This document shows positions 15,090 to 23,481 of a stretch of 64,000 nt of DNA, piece by piece. The position numbers and the translations under genes are program-made. The notes under the pieces were generated by a model. That model had not been told where the DNA came from. It did no database searches and was given only the letters and a program-made list of their open reading frames with translations. The DNA is taken from positions 1 to 64,000 of the forward strand of contig CAWJHV010000028.1 in NCBI GenBank assembly GCA_963842795.1, written 5' to 3'. The first letter of the stretch is position 1, and every line of letters starts with the position of its first letter. This stretch comes from WHSW01 sp963842795. GTDB taxonomy: Bacteria > Actinomycetota > Thermoleophilia > Solirubrobacterales > 70-9.

Positions 15090-16529
15090 TCACCGAGCGG
15101 CTAGGACCTTGGTCTTGAACTTCTCCAGCGTCTGCCCGGCGGCGTCGCGGACCGTCGTCTTGTAGGTCCCGGGCCGCAGCGGCTTGTGCTTCTTGAGCAC
15201 GCCCGTGAACTTGAGCTTGTTCGTCCCCGCGCCGGCGGCGTAGAGGAATCCTCCGCGCTTCTTCAGCTTGCCTTTGCCCTCGGTCGGGCCGCGGAAGAGG
15301 AAGCTGACGTCGGCCGTCGCCGTGCTCTCGAACTTGAGCTTGAGGCCCTTCGCGGAGCGCGCGCGTTTGGCGGCGCCGCGGCCGGCCGACGATCGCGCCT
15401 TTGCCTCGGCGCCCGACTTTCCGAGCACGACGCACGGGATGCACGGCACGCCGGCACCGGGCTTCGGCAGGAACTCGTACTTCGCCTTGTCGAGACCGCT
15501 GATCGTCGCCAGCGGGGGCGTCGGGCAGGGCCCGGTCGCCGCACCGGTGTCGTAGCGCTGGATCCGGCTACCGCTGTAGGTCCCGTCGGGGTTGCCGAAG
15601 ACGCTGTGGAGGATGTAGAGCGAGCCTGTGCAGTCGGAGCTGGCGAAGTCGACCGGGATGATCGTCGGCGAGCCGGGCGTGATCTCGACCGGGAAGGAAC
15701 CGACCGGCTGGCCGCCGGGCCCGGTCGAGTAGGCCTGGATATTCGTGCTGGTGTAGTTGTCGGCGAGCAGATAATCGGCGGCGCCCATTCCGCCCGCTGA
15801 CAACAGGCGGGCGACGTCGAGCGCGGTCACCCAGCCGCACCCGGCCCCGCCAGGGCAGGACTTGACCGCGAACGGAGCTCCCGCGAGGTCTGGCCCGTAG
15901 CGGTGGAGAAAACGCGTTTCGGGTGCCTCGGTGACCCCGGAGGCGTATACGTCGCGCTCGTCGTCGACGGTCGTCTCGAAGAAGGTCCCTGGCACGAAGC
16001 CGCCGTTAGGGGTACCGACATAGGGCGTCGAGGCGACGACCGTCGGGGTGCCGGTGACGACCGCGTACTCGTTCAGGACGGGCGCCCCGCCGTCGTACTC
16101 GGGGACGTAGAAGTGGTTGGTCGAGTCGCTCGACATCCCGCCCTTCTCCCCCTTTGAGATCTCCCACTCGCCGAGCAGGCCGCCGTTCGACGTGTACTGC
16201 CTGAGCACCTTGTTGCCGGCGATGAACAGGCGCCCGGCGGAGTCACTGGCGATCGGCCTCCCGTCGGGGATGCTCTGGTCGAAGATGGGTGTCAGGTCGG
16301 GATGAAACTTGAGCAGGCCGGGATTCTCCGACCCGCCGGTCGCATAGAGGTTGCCGAATGGGTCGGTCTCCAGCTCCGAGAGGCCGACCGTGTCGCGCTC
16401 GGCGACCATCTGCGGCGCGACGAAAGGCACCTGGGCGCTCGCGTTGGCTGCGGCGAGGCTCAGGACCCCGATCGCCGCGATGGTCATGACGGCGCCCCTC
16501 GTCCTGCCCCCACGCAAACGCGAAATCAT
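15090..16529 (-). CDS. Secreted NHL/beta-propeller-like protein with C-terminal Lys-rich Ig-like domain
   Basis: 479 aa from the ATG at 16529 (MISRLRGGRTRGAVM), chosen because a signal peptide (MTIAAIGVLSLAAANASAQ) follows. The body contains repeated blade-like units: VGLSELETDPFGNLYATGG, GRPIASDSAGRLFIAGNK, ISKGEKGGMSSDSTNHFYV, as in 6-bladed NHL-type propellers. The C-terminal about 110 residues (LKLKFESTATADVSFLFRG, LKFTGVLKKHKPLRPGTYKT) are basic and resemble the small cell-surface domain shared by many proteins of this lineage. Ligand unknown. Convergent with the ABC permease gene. Confidence 0.75.
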   Translation of the reverse strand: MISRLRGGRTRGAVMTIAAIGVLSLAAANASAQVPFVAPQMVAERDTVGLSELETDPFGNLYATGGSENPGLLKFHPDLTPIFDQSIPDGRPIASDSAGRLFIAGNKVLRQYTSNGGLLGEWEISKGEKGGMSSDSTNHFYVPEYDGGAPVLNEYAVVTGTPTVVASTPYVGTPNGGFVPGTFFETTVDDERDVYASGVTEAPETRFLHRYGPDLAGAPFAVKSCPGGAGCGWVTALDVARLLSAGGMGAADYLLADNYTSTNIQAYSTGPGGQPVGSFPVEITPGSPTIIPVDFASSDCTGSLYILHSVFGNPDGTYSGSRIQRYDTGAATGPCPTPPLATISGLDKAKYEFLPKPGAGVPCIPCVVLGKSGAEAKARSSAGRGAAKRARSAKGLKLKFESTATADVSFLFRGPTEGKGKLKKRGGFLYAAGAGTNKLKFTGVLKKHKPLRPGTYKTTVRDAAGQTLEKFKTKVLAAR

Positions 16530-16656
16530 CGACCCCGTCCTCCCTCCGCAAAATGCTGCCCCGAGGAAGAGCCTATCGCGCGGGTCGCGAGTCTGGCTTG
16601 GGTACCTCAGAGGCCTCCAGCCATGCTTGGCCACGGCGCCTGGCCGTGTGCCTCGC

Positions 16657-17163
16657 TCAACGCAACGACCTGCAATAGCGGATCTCGTCGACGGTCAGGC
16701 CCCAGACCTCGTCCAGACGGCGGGAGCCGTCCGGGGCCCAACCGTCGAGCCGGTAGAAGCGGTCCGCCCGCTCGTTACCGGCAAGGACCCATAAGCTCGC
16801 TTCGCCGTAGCCCTGCAGACCCAAGCGAGCGCGGGCTTCCTGGATCAGGGCGCGGCCGATTCCGCCGCTCCAGCAGGCTGGATCCACGTAGAGGGCCAAC
16901 AGCTGCCCGGCTCCTGGTCGGTCGTCGTCCCCACACGATCCGATGGTCGCGAACCCGCAGACGGCTCCCCGCTCGACCGCGACGATCGTCTCCGGGTCCT
17001 GTGGCCCAGGCTCACCAAACGTGTACCGCTGGGCCCGGTCCTCGGGTCGGAGCCCATCGAGGTAATCATCGGGCAGCAATCCTCGATAGGCCACCTGCCA
17101 GGACCGCACATGGACAGCGGCCACGGCCGCGGCATCTGCCGGCTGTGCCGTTCGCAGCGCCAC
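16657..17163 (-). CDS. GNAT-family N-acetyltransferase
   Basis: 168 aa, GTG start at 17163. ALRTAQPADAAAVAAVHVRSW is a standard GNAT opening; the acetyl-CoA site follows QLLALYVDPACWSGGIGRALIQEA (motif A, with the Q/R-x-x-G-x-G/A pattern as S-G-G-I-G-R-A), and GYGEASLWVLAGNERADRFYRLDGW is motif B. The substrate amine is unknown. Lies 9 bp after the alpha/beta-hydrolase gene, so probably co-transcribed with it. 16530-16656 holds no gene. Confidence 0.85.
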   Translation of the reverse strand: MALRTAQPADAAAVAAVHVRSWQVAYRGLLPDDYLDGLRPEDRAQRYTFGEPGPQDPETIVAVERGAVCGFATIGSCGDDDRPGAGQLLALYVDPACWSGGIGRALIQEARARLGLQGYGEASLWVLAGNERADRFYRLDGWAPDGSRRLDEVWGLTVDEIRYCRSLR

Positions 17164-17172
17164 GGAGCTACG

Positions 17173-18036
17173 TCACGGCGCCGGCATCGGCAAGAACCGG
17201 AGCATGGCGTCGGTCGCCGCGGCCGGGTTGTCGATCGGGACCCAGGTCTTGGCTCCGGGAACGGGGACCAGCGTGGCGCTGGGGAACTCGGACGCGAGTC
17301 GTTGCGCGGCGGTGATCGGAAAGAAGTCGCATGACTCGCCCCAGATCAGCAGGGCCGGCCGGTGGAACCGCGGGATCGCCTCGGCGGCATCGAGGAGGAG
17401 TTGCGGGCGGAGGCCGGCCAAGGCTGCGACGAGATCGTCGGCCACCCGTGGGTCACGTCGCGCTGGCCCGAAGAACGACTCGGCACGCTCATCGTCAAGT
17501 CCGCTCGCGGCGACGCCGGAGACGATCTTGCGCCGGCCGTTCGACGATCGAAGCTGTAGCCGAAGCAGTGCTCGGGCGAGGCGAGGGAGGGCGCGACACA
17601 CCGCCGCCCCCTTTCTGAGCGCGTCCGGTGGGAACTGGTCGTAGTTGTCACAGTTCGTCAGGACGAGACGGCCCACTCGCTCGAGCGCCGGATGACCCGT
17701 GTCCAGCGACAGCAGGAGCAGCCCACCGGCCGTGTCGTTGGCGACGACCGTGGCATCTTCGACGTCGAGCAGTTCGAGGCAGTCGAGCAGCAGCCGAGCC
17801 AGCGAGGTGGCCGATCGGTCCGCCCCCGGGGTCAGCGGCCACGGATGCGCACCCAGCGGGAGGTCGATCGTGATGCAGCGGTAACGGTCCTCGAGCGCGA
17901 TGACGACGTCGCGCCACAGATCATGATTCGCGAGCGCGCCGGCGAAGAAGATGAGCGTCGGCCCTCGGCCGGACGATCGCAACGCCAGGGGCCCGAGCCG
18001 AGTTTCGAGTCGTTCGGATAGCTGCTCGTGGTCCAT
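17173..18036 (-). CDS. Alpha/beta-fold hydrolase with atypical catalytic residues
   Basis: 287 aa, ATG at 18036. The fold is clear: GPTLIFFAGALANHDLWRDVV (oxyanion region, FFAG instead of HG), CITIDLPLGAHPW, and a nucleophile elbow reading TVVANDTAGGLLLLS. The usual G-x-S-x-G is replaced by an elbow with Asp or Thr at the nucleophile position (as in dehalogenase-like 'NDTGG' members), and the usual catalytic His region reads VPGAKTWVPIDNP, with no His. LIWGESCDFFPI carries the acid loop. Function therefore uncertain: dehalogenase-like or non-hydrolytic. First or second gene of a leftward operon with the GNAT. Confidence 0.75.
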   Translation of the reverse strand: MDHEQLSERLETRLGPLALRSSGRGPTLIFFAGALANHDLWRDVVIALEDRYRCITIDLPLGAHPWPLTPGADRSATSLARLLLDCLELLDVEDATVVANDTAGGLLLLSLDTGHPALERVGRLVLTNCDNYDQFPPDALRKGAAVCRALPRLARALLRLQLRSSNGRRKIVSGVAASGLDDERAESFFGPARRDPRVADDLVAALAGLRPQLLLDAAEAIPRFHRPALLIWGESCDFFPITAAQRLASEFPSATLVPVPGAKTWVPIDNPAAATDAMLRFLPMPAP

Positions 18037-18050
18037 CGGGCTTCTCCTTC

Positions 18051-18482
18051 CTACTTGTCAGGGTGCGTTGAAGCAGGTCCAGAGCTCACGCGCGGCATCG
18101 TCGATCGTGTGAACCCGGCCTCGTAGTCGGCGGTCTTGACGTCCTGGTGGAAGCGCTTGTGCACCCAGTGGCGCTCGCCGAGGAGGTCCACCTGGCCCCA
18201 CCGCCCGGACACCGGGCCAAGCTGAGTCTGCCGCGGCAACGTGCCCACCAGCGACGTGGGCTTCGCACCGCCCGATGGCTTGCTGCTCTCCAGCACGTAG
18301 ATGGCGTCCTGCGTGACCGCCACGCAGCGGTACTTGATCCAGAACATCGTGAGTCCCGTGAGATAGGTGATGAGGAAGAACCCGGGATGGGGCGCGGCCT
18401 GACAGATGAATGCCTGGCGGATCTGGCTGCCCGGGGGCAGGAACGGCCCACAACGCTCGGCCAGTATGTCCCCCGACGTCAC
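18051..18482 (-). CDS. Conserved hypothetical protein (PH-like, no assigned function)
   Basis: 143 aa from the GTG at 18482, preferred because AGGAGG precedes it by about 11 nt and the sequence becomes protein-like there (SGDILAERCGPFLPPGSQIR); an ATG at 18530 would add a less likely leader. Contains one hydrophobic segment (GFFLITYLTGLTMFWIKY), then CVAVTQDAIYVLES, LPRQTQLGPVSGRWGQVDL and GERHWVHKRFHQDV. I recall actinobacterial homologues with this 'LPRQT.LGPVSG' pattern, none with known function. 14 bp upstream of the alpha/beta-hydrolase gene. Confidence 0.6.
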   Translation of the reverse strand: MTSGDILAERCGPFLPPGSQIRQAFICQAAPHPGFFLITYLTGLTMFWIKYRCVAVTQDAIYVLESSKPSGGAKPTSLVGTLPRQTQLGPVSGRWGQVDLLGERHWVHKRFHQDVKTADYEAGFTRSTMPRVSSGPASTHPDK

Positions 18483-18663
18483 GGCGTGAATTGCCTCCTG
18501 GGGATGGCCCGGGCGGACTGTAAAGACCAATCTTCAACCCGGGCATAAGGGAGCCGGCGGGACCCGAGACAGGCGCATGAGCCACCCCTTCGGGCCTTCC
18601 GAGCGTTTCGTGTTTGAAGCACTTGCAGGTGGGGATTAGAGCCGTGCCTGGGGGTCACGCGTT

Positions 18664-18691
18664 GCGGCCCGTGAGAGGGCCGCGAGGGAGG
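18664..18691 (+). promoter_or_regulatory. 5'-leader hairpin and RBS of the GH3 gene
   Basis: GCGGCCC (18664-18670) pairs with GGGCCGC (18677-18683) around GTGAGA. GGGAGG (18686-18691) follows, 8 nt before the ATG at 18700. The hairpin leaves the RBS free, so it could stabilise the mRNA or position the ribosome; no riboswitch class is recognised. Confidence 0.4.
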
Positions 18692-18699
18692 TCCGGTTC

Positions 18700-21015
18700 A
18701 TGAGAAGTAGTGCCCGCAGGGCGGCGATCGTCGCGGCGGTGCTCGTCGTCGCGATCGCGATCGCAGGTGGCGTCAGCGTCTTCGCAGGAGACACGGCAAG
18801 CGACGAGGCGGCGCTCCAGCCCGTCCCACGGGGTGACGACGGCGGGGTCGAGCATCGCATCGACGCGCTGATCTCTCAGATGACGCTGGAGGAGAAGCTC
18901 GAGCAGATCCAGCTGCTTCCGGACTTCCTGGTCACCGACGACGAGGTGCGCAACGGGCTCGGCTCGGTCCTCAGCGTCACGGATCCAGCGCGAATCCGCG
19001 AGCTCCAGCGGATGGCGGTCGAGGACTCCCGCCTCGGGATCCCGCTCCTGTTCGCCTTCGACACCATCCACGGCTTCCGCACGACCTTCCCGATTCCGCT
19101 GGGCACGGCCGCGAGCTTCGACCCGGATATGGCGTTCGCCGACGCCTCCTTCGGCGCGCGCGAGTCGGCGGCCTTCGGCCTGAAGCAGACCTACGCGCCC
19201 ATGGTCGACGTCTCGCATGAGCCGCGGTGGGGCCGGATCTCCGAGGGCGGCGGCGAGGACCCGTACCTGAACGCGGTGCTCGGCGCGGCCCGCGTGAAGG
19301 GGACCCAGGGATCGGACTACAGCGCTCGCGACAAGCTGGTTGCGAGCCCGAAGCACTTCGTCGCCTACGGACAGCCCGAATCCGGGCGCGACTACAACAC
19401 GACGGACATGTCGGAGCAGCGCCTGCGGAACATGTACCTGCCGCCGTTCAAGGCGGCGATCGATGCCGGCGCCGACACGCTGATGTGCTCGTTCAACGCG
19501 ATCAACGGCGTTCCCGGCTGCGCGAACGACTACACGATGAACCACATCCTCAAGCGCGAGTGGAACTTCGACGGCTTCGTCGAGGGCGATTGGACGGCGG
19601 TCAAGGAGCTGCGCGCCTGCCCGCCCGTGAACCCGGATGACGGCGAGTGCGGCCACGGAATCGCCGCGGACGGTCCCGGCGCTGCGGCCGCGGCGCTCAA
19701 CGCGGGGGTCGACTCGGAGATGACCAGCACCCTGATTCGCGATTTCGGTGAGCAACTACTGCAGGACGGAGTGATCTCGATGGGTCGGATCAACGACGCC
19801 GTGCGCCGGATCCTCCGGGTCAAGTTCCGCGCCGGCCTCTTCGAGCACCCCTACTCGCCGTACAGGCCCGCCGCCGCGGAACGGCAGATGCTGCGGCCGG
19901 ACGCGGTCAGGGCCGCGCGCAAGGCAGCCGGCCGGTCGATGGTCCTGCTCAAGAACGACGGCGTGCTGCCGCTCGACCCGTCGGCGACGACCGCCGTGAT
20001 CGGGCCGCTGGCGGACAACCAGCACGACATGCTCGGCCCCTGGTGGGGAGTCGGGCGCGATGAGGACGCGGTTACCGTCTTCGACGCGATTGCCGAGCGC
20101 AGTCCCGGTGCGACGTATGCGCAGGGCTGCGAGCTCTCCAACGCCGAGCCGCCCACCGACGACCCCGAGGGTTGCACGTCCGACGCCGGGTTCGCCAGGG
20201 CGGTGGCGACCGCGCGGCGCGCGGATCAGGTGGTGCTCGCGCTCGGCGAGACCCGCGAGATGAGCGGCGAGGCCGCGGCGCGCAGCACGATCGACCTGCC
20301 GGGTCGGCAGGAGGAGCTGCTCGAGGCGGTCGTGGCGACCGGGAAGCCGGTTGCCGTCGTCCTCTTCAACGGTCGCCCGCTGACACTCGAGGACATCGTC
20401 GACGACGCGCCGGCGATCCTGGAGGCTTGGTTCCCCGGCGTGCAGGCCGGCCCGGCCGTCGCCGACGTGGTCTTCGGCGACGTCAACCCGGGCGGCAAGC
20501 TGCCGGTGACCTTCCCGCAGCGGCTGGGCCAGGTTCCGATCTACTACAACCACGAGCAGACGGGCCGACCCTGCAACCCGGACGCGAAGTACGTCTCGCG
20601 CCACCGCGACATCCCGAGCTGCGCGCCGCTGTTCGAGTTCGGATACGGCCTCAGCTACACGACGTTCGACGTCACCAACCTCCAGCTGAGCTCGTCAAGC
20701 GTTCCGAGCTATGGCAGCGTGAGGGTGTCCGTCGACGTGACGAACACCGGTGAGCGCACCGGCGACGACGTGGTGCAGCTCTACATCCACGACCCGGTTG
20801 CCAGCATCTCCCAGCCGGTCCGTCGCCTGCGCGGCTTCGAGCGCGTGACGCTCGAACCCGACCAGACCCAGACGGTGCGCTTCAAGCTCGACGGAAGCGA
20901 CTTCGGCTTCTATGACGAGCGCGGCAAGTTCGTGGTCGAGCCGGGGGTGATCGACGTCTATGCCGGGGACAGCTCGAGCGCGGACATGACGCAACGGCTG
21001 ACCGTGACGAGGTAG
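18700..21015 (+). CDS. Secreted GH3 beta-glucosidase
   Basis: 771 aa exo-acting beta-glucosidase type enzyme. N-terminal signal/anchor (RRAAIVAAVLVVAIAIAGGVSVFA). The GH3 (beta/alpha)8 domain shows FAFDTIHGFRTTFPIPLGTA, WGRISEGGGEDPYL, SPKHFVAYG (K218-H219-F220, substrate/Arg-Lys-His signature) and DGFVEGDW with the catalytic nucleophile Asp at about 297. The alpha/beta sandwich follows (KAAGRSMVLLKNDGVLPLD, VVLALGETREMSGEAAARSTIDLP with the likely acid/base Glu region), then PVTFPQRLGQVPIYYNH and a C-terminal fibronectin-III-like domain (VSVDVTNTGERTGDDVVQLYI). Full length for BglX-type enzymes. Six bp before the GH144-like gene. Confidence 0.93.
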   Translation: MRSSARRAAIVAAVLVVAIAIAGGVSVFAGDTASDEAALQPVPRGDDGGVEHRIDALISQMTLEEKLEQIQLLPDFLVTDDEVRNGLGSVLSVTDPARIRELQRMAVEDSRLGIPLLFAFDTIHGFRTTFPIPLGTAASFDPDMAFADASFGARESAAFGLKQTYAPMVDVSHEPRWGRISEGGGEDPYLNAVLGAARVKGTQGSDYSARDKLVASPKHFVAYGQPESGRDYNTTDMSEQRLRNMYLPPFKAAIDAGADTLMCSFNAINGVPGCANDYTMNHILKREWNFDGFVEGDWTAVKELRACPPVNPDDGECGHGIAADGPGAAAAALNAGVDSEMTSTLIRDFGEQLLQDGVISMGRINDAVRRILRVKFRAGLFEHPYSPYRPAAAERQMLRPDAVRAARKAAGRSMVLLKNDGVLPLDPSATTAVIGPLADNQHDMLGPWWGVGRDEDAVTVFDAIAERSPGATYAQGCELSNAEPPTDDPEGCTSDAGFARAVATARRADQVVLALGETREMSGEAAARSTIDLPGRQEELLEAVVATGKPVAVVLFNGRPLTLEDIVDDAPAILEAWFPGVQAGPAVADVVFGDVNPGGKLPVTFPQRLGQVPIYYNHEQTGRPCNPDAKYVSRHRDIPSCAPLFEFGYGLSYTTFDVTNLQLSSSSVPSYGSVRVSVDVTNTGERTGDDVVQLYIHDPVASISQPVRRLRGFERVTLEPDQTQTVRFKLDGSDFGFYDERGKFVVEPGVIDVYAGDSSSADMTQRLTVTR

Positions 21016-21021
21016 CGGCTC

Positions 21022-22476
21022 GTGAAGCGCCTGGGCGTCATCGCCGCGCTGTGCGTGGCGCTGGCGCTGCCCGCGGGAGCGTCGGCGACGGCATCGGGCG
21101 ATCGCGATTCGCTGCGCGAGTACGCCAAGGCGACGTGGCGCTCGTTCGACGCGATGACCGATCACCACACCGGCCTGCCGGCCGACATCCTGCACGCCGA
21201 CGGCAGGACCGAGCCGCAGACGTCGGCGACGAACATCGGCGCCTACATGTGGAGCGCCGTCGGCGCGGAGCGGCTGGGGATCATCGGCCGCCGCGAGCTC
21301 GCCGAGCGCATGCGGGCGACGCTGACGACCCTCGAGGGCATGGAGCGCCATCAGCCGAGCGGCCAGTTCTACAACTGGTACGACCGCACGACCGGCGAGA
21401 AGCTCACCGTCTGGCCGCCGACGGGGGCGCCGCTCACACCGATCCTCTCGTCGGTCGACAACGGCTGGCTCGCGACGGGGCTGCGGATCGTCGCGAGCAG
21501 CGTGCCGGAGGTCGCCGACCGCGCGCGGGCGATCTACGCCGGCATGGACTTCGGCTTCTACTACCGGCCCGAGGACAACCGGATCCTCTTTCACTACGTC
21601 CCCGACACCGGCGCCGAGGCGTGCTGTTACGACACGGTCATCAGCGAGAGCCGGATCGCGAGCTACATCGGGATCGCCAACGGCCAGATACCGGACAGCG
21701 AGTACTTCGGCACCTGGCGCAGCTTCCCCGACACCTGCGAGGGGGCCGGGCAGGAGACCCGGCCGGTCGGCCGCTGGCGGACCTACCTCGGGGTGTCCGT
21801 GTTCGAGGGCGCCTACCGATACGCGGGCACGCTCGTCACGCCCTCCTGGGGCGGGAGCATGTTCGAGGCGCTGATGCCGGCGCTGTTCGTCCCGGAGGAA
21901 CGCTGGGGCAAGCGCAGCTGGGGCGTCAACCACCCGCTCACGGTCGCCGCACAGATCCACCACGGGCTCGAGGAGGCCGGCTACGGCTACTGGGGCTTCT
22001 CGCCGGCGAACGTCCCAGAGGGTGGCTACCGCACCTGGGGCGTGGACGGGATCGGCATGGACCCGAACGGGTATGCCTCCAACGAGGACGGCACCCTGAT
22101 CGATCACGGCTTCCCCGGTTGCCCGGATCGCGAGCCTCACCCCGACCCGCCCCAGTCCGCCTACACCAACGGCGTCGTCACCCCGCACGCCGCCTTCCTC
22201 GCCCTTCGCTACGCGCCGGCGGCGACGCTCGCGGATCTCAGCCGGCTCGCCCACGACTTCCCCGGCCTCTACACGGACCGGGGCTTCCGCGACAGCGTCA
22301 ACGTGCAGACGGGCGCCGTCTCGGAGTCCTACCTGTCTCTCGACCAGGGGATGATCATGGCCGCGATCGCCAACGAGCTCGGCGACGACGTCCTGCGCCG
22401 GGCCTTCGTCGGGCCCGATGTCGAGCACGCGATCCGGCCGCTGATCGCCGTCGAGCGTTTCGGGGCCAAGCCATAG
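21022..22476 (+). CDS. Secreted glucanase of the PF10091/GH144 type (endo-beta-1,2-glucanase-like)
   Basis: 484 aa, GTG start 6 bp after GH3, signal peptide RLGVIAALCVALALPAGASA. An (alpha/alpha)6-toroid sequence: TSATNIGAYMWSAVGAERLG, FYNWYDRTTGEKL, SSVDNGWLATGLRIVAS, ESRIASYIGIANGQIP, TPSWGGSMFEALMPALFVPE, YGYWGFSPANVP and YTNGVVTPHAAFLALRYAP. The pattern 'SVDNGWLA ... GGSMFEALMP ... WGFSPA ... GVVTPHA' is that of the 'glycoamylase' family PF10091, which includes GH144 endo-beta-1,2-glucanases and parts of cyclic-beta-glucan enzymes. Beta-1,2-glucan specificity is inferred from family and from the GH3 partner; not proven. Confidence 0.8.
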   Translation: MKRLGVIAALCVALALPAGASATASGDRDSLREYAKATWRSFDAMTDHHTGLPADILHADGRTEPQTSATNIGAYMWSAVGAERLGIIGRRELAERMRATLTTLEGMERHQPSGQFYNWYDRTTGEKLTVWPPTGAPLTPILSSVDNGWLATGLRIVASSVPEVADRARAIYAGMDFGFYYRPEDNRILFHYVPDTGAEACCYDTVISESRIASYIGIANGQIPDSEYFGTWRSFPDTCEGAGQETRPVGRWRTYLGVSVFEGAYRYAGTLVTPSWGGSMFEALMPALFVPEERWGKRSWGVNHPLTVAAQIHHGLEEAGYGYWGFSPANVPEGGYRTWGVDGIGMDPNGYASNEDGTLIDHGFPGCPDREPHPDPPQSAYTNGVVTPHAAFLALRYAPAATLADLSRLAHDFPGLYTDRGFRDSVNVQTGAVSESYLSLDQGMIMAAIANELGDDVLRRAFVGPDVEHAIRPLIAVERFGAKP

Positions 22477-22536
22477 GCCGGAGCGGCGGTCCCGGCTGCG
22501 TGAATCGGCGGGCCCCCGGGTAGAGGCCGGAGGAGC

Positions 22537-22887
22537 ATGACGATCGACCGGGCGGTGCCAAACATCAGGTCGCACCGCAGGGACGAGACCCGCGATTTCT
22601 TCGTCGACCTGCTCGGCTTCGAGGTGGCGATGGACCTGGGATGGGTCGTGACCCTCGCATCGCCTACCAATCCCTCGGCCCAGGTGACGATCATCGCGAA
22701 CGACGATCCCGCCGCGCCCGGTATCTCGGTCGGCGTGGACGATGTCGACGCGGTCCACGCCGACGCGGTGGAACGTGGGCTCGAGATCGCCTATCCGCTG
22801 CGCGACGAGGAGTGGGGCGTCCGGCGCTTCATGCTTCGCGAGCCGGGCGGGACGATCGTGAACATCGTCTCCCACCGCTCAGAGTGA
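22537..22887 (+). CDS. VOC (glyoxalase/bleomycin-resistance-like) protein
   Basis: 116 aa, ATG after GGAGGAG. Single VOC module: IRSHRRDETRDFFVDLLGFEVAMDLGW, then VTIIAND, GISVGVDDVDAVHADAVERGLEIAYP and MLREPGGTIVNIVSH, the last being the usual metal-binding 'DP.G....' strand with Glu-Pro-Gly. Dimeric metalloenzyme or binding protein of unknown substrate. Not obviously related to the surrounding glycosidases. Confidence 0.85.
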   Translation: MTIDRAVPNIRSHRRDETRDFFVDLLGFEVAMDLGWVVTLASPTNPSAQVTIIANDDPAAPGISVGVDDVDAVHADAVERGLEIAYPLRDEEWGVRRFMLREPGGTIVNIVSHRSE

Positions 22888-22913
22888 GGTCGTTACAGAC
22901 TAGGTTGTGACTC

Positions 22914-23357
22914 GTGCAGAGTCGCCGCGAGACGAAGCGCAGGCTTGCCAGCGGGGCGGCGAAGTACGTGGTCAATCCCGTCGTCCGCGGGCTGTTTCGT
23001 CTCGGGCTCCCGGCCCCGGGGACTGCGATCCTGGAGACGACCGGCCGCAAGTCCGGGCAGCCGAGACGCAACCCGGTCACGAACGGCCTCGACGACGGCG
23101 TGTTCTGGATCGTCGCCGAGCACGGTCGCCGGGCAAGCTACGTGAGGAACATCGAGGCGAACCCCCGTGTCCGCCTTCGCATCGGTCGACGGTGGCGCAC
23201 CGGCACCGCCCGGCCGGTCCCCGACGATGATCCACGAGAGCGACTGCGGTACATCGGCTCGAGGCACCCGATCGCGAGGCTGAGTACGGCGACCGTACGC
23301 CTCATGCAGACGGATCTCTTGACGATCCGGGTCGACCTCGACGCTGAGGACCGCTAG
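22914..23357 (+). CDS. Ddn-like deazaflavin (F420)-dependent nitroreductase-family protein
   Basis: 147 aa, GTG start. Split-barrel protein of the F420H2-dependent quinone reductase family (PF04075): AILETTGRKSGQPRRNPVTNGLDDGVFWIVAEHG, SYVRNIEANPRVRLRIGRRWRTG and DDDPRERLRYI. The 'TTGRKSG..R..P' and 'W..N..ANP.V.+' signatures bind cofactor F420, here with YVRNIEANP. Activity on quinones or nitro compounds is the family expectation. Its presence suggests an F420-using actinobacterium. Confidence 0.85.
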   Translation: MQSRRETKRRLASGAAKYVVNPVVRGLFRLGLPAPGTAILETTGRKSGQPRRNPVTNGLDDGVFWIVAEHGRRASYVRNIEANPRVRLRIGRRWRTGTARPVPDDDPRERLRYIGSRHPIARLSTATVRLMQTDLLTIRVDLDAEDR

Positions 23358-23422
23358 CACCGAATCGCGCCTGCGCCCGGGGCCGCGGTCACTTCCCGCT
23401 CGGTGAGGTGGCGCGCCGGTGT

Positions 23423-23466
23423 TTTGAACGTTCAAAGTGGGGTAACGCCGGCTCTTGAACGATCAA
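23423..23466 (+). promoter_or_regulatory. Two LacI-type operators in front of the LacI gene
   Basis: Operator 1, TTTGAACGTTCAAA at 23423-23436, is a perfect 14-bp palindrome with the central CG typical of LacI/GalR sites. Operator 2, TTGAACGATCAA at 23455-23466, has the same left half and one changed pair on the right. Centres are 31 bp apart (three helical turns). Both precede the LacI start, so autorepression is expected. I saw no third copy elsewhere in the window. Confidence 0.75.
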
Positions 23467-23481
23467 AAGAGGGGCGTCGGC

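Noticed and set aside
18483..18600. Longer N-terminus (start at 18530 or in another frame) for the hypothetical at 18051
   Set aside because: The extra residues are low in protein character, while the GTG at 18482 has AGGAGG upstream; a frameshift here cannot be excluded.
23455..23481. TTG start for the LacI gene
   Set aside because: It lies within the second operator palindrome and has no ribosome-binding site; the GTG at 23482 has one.
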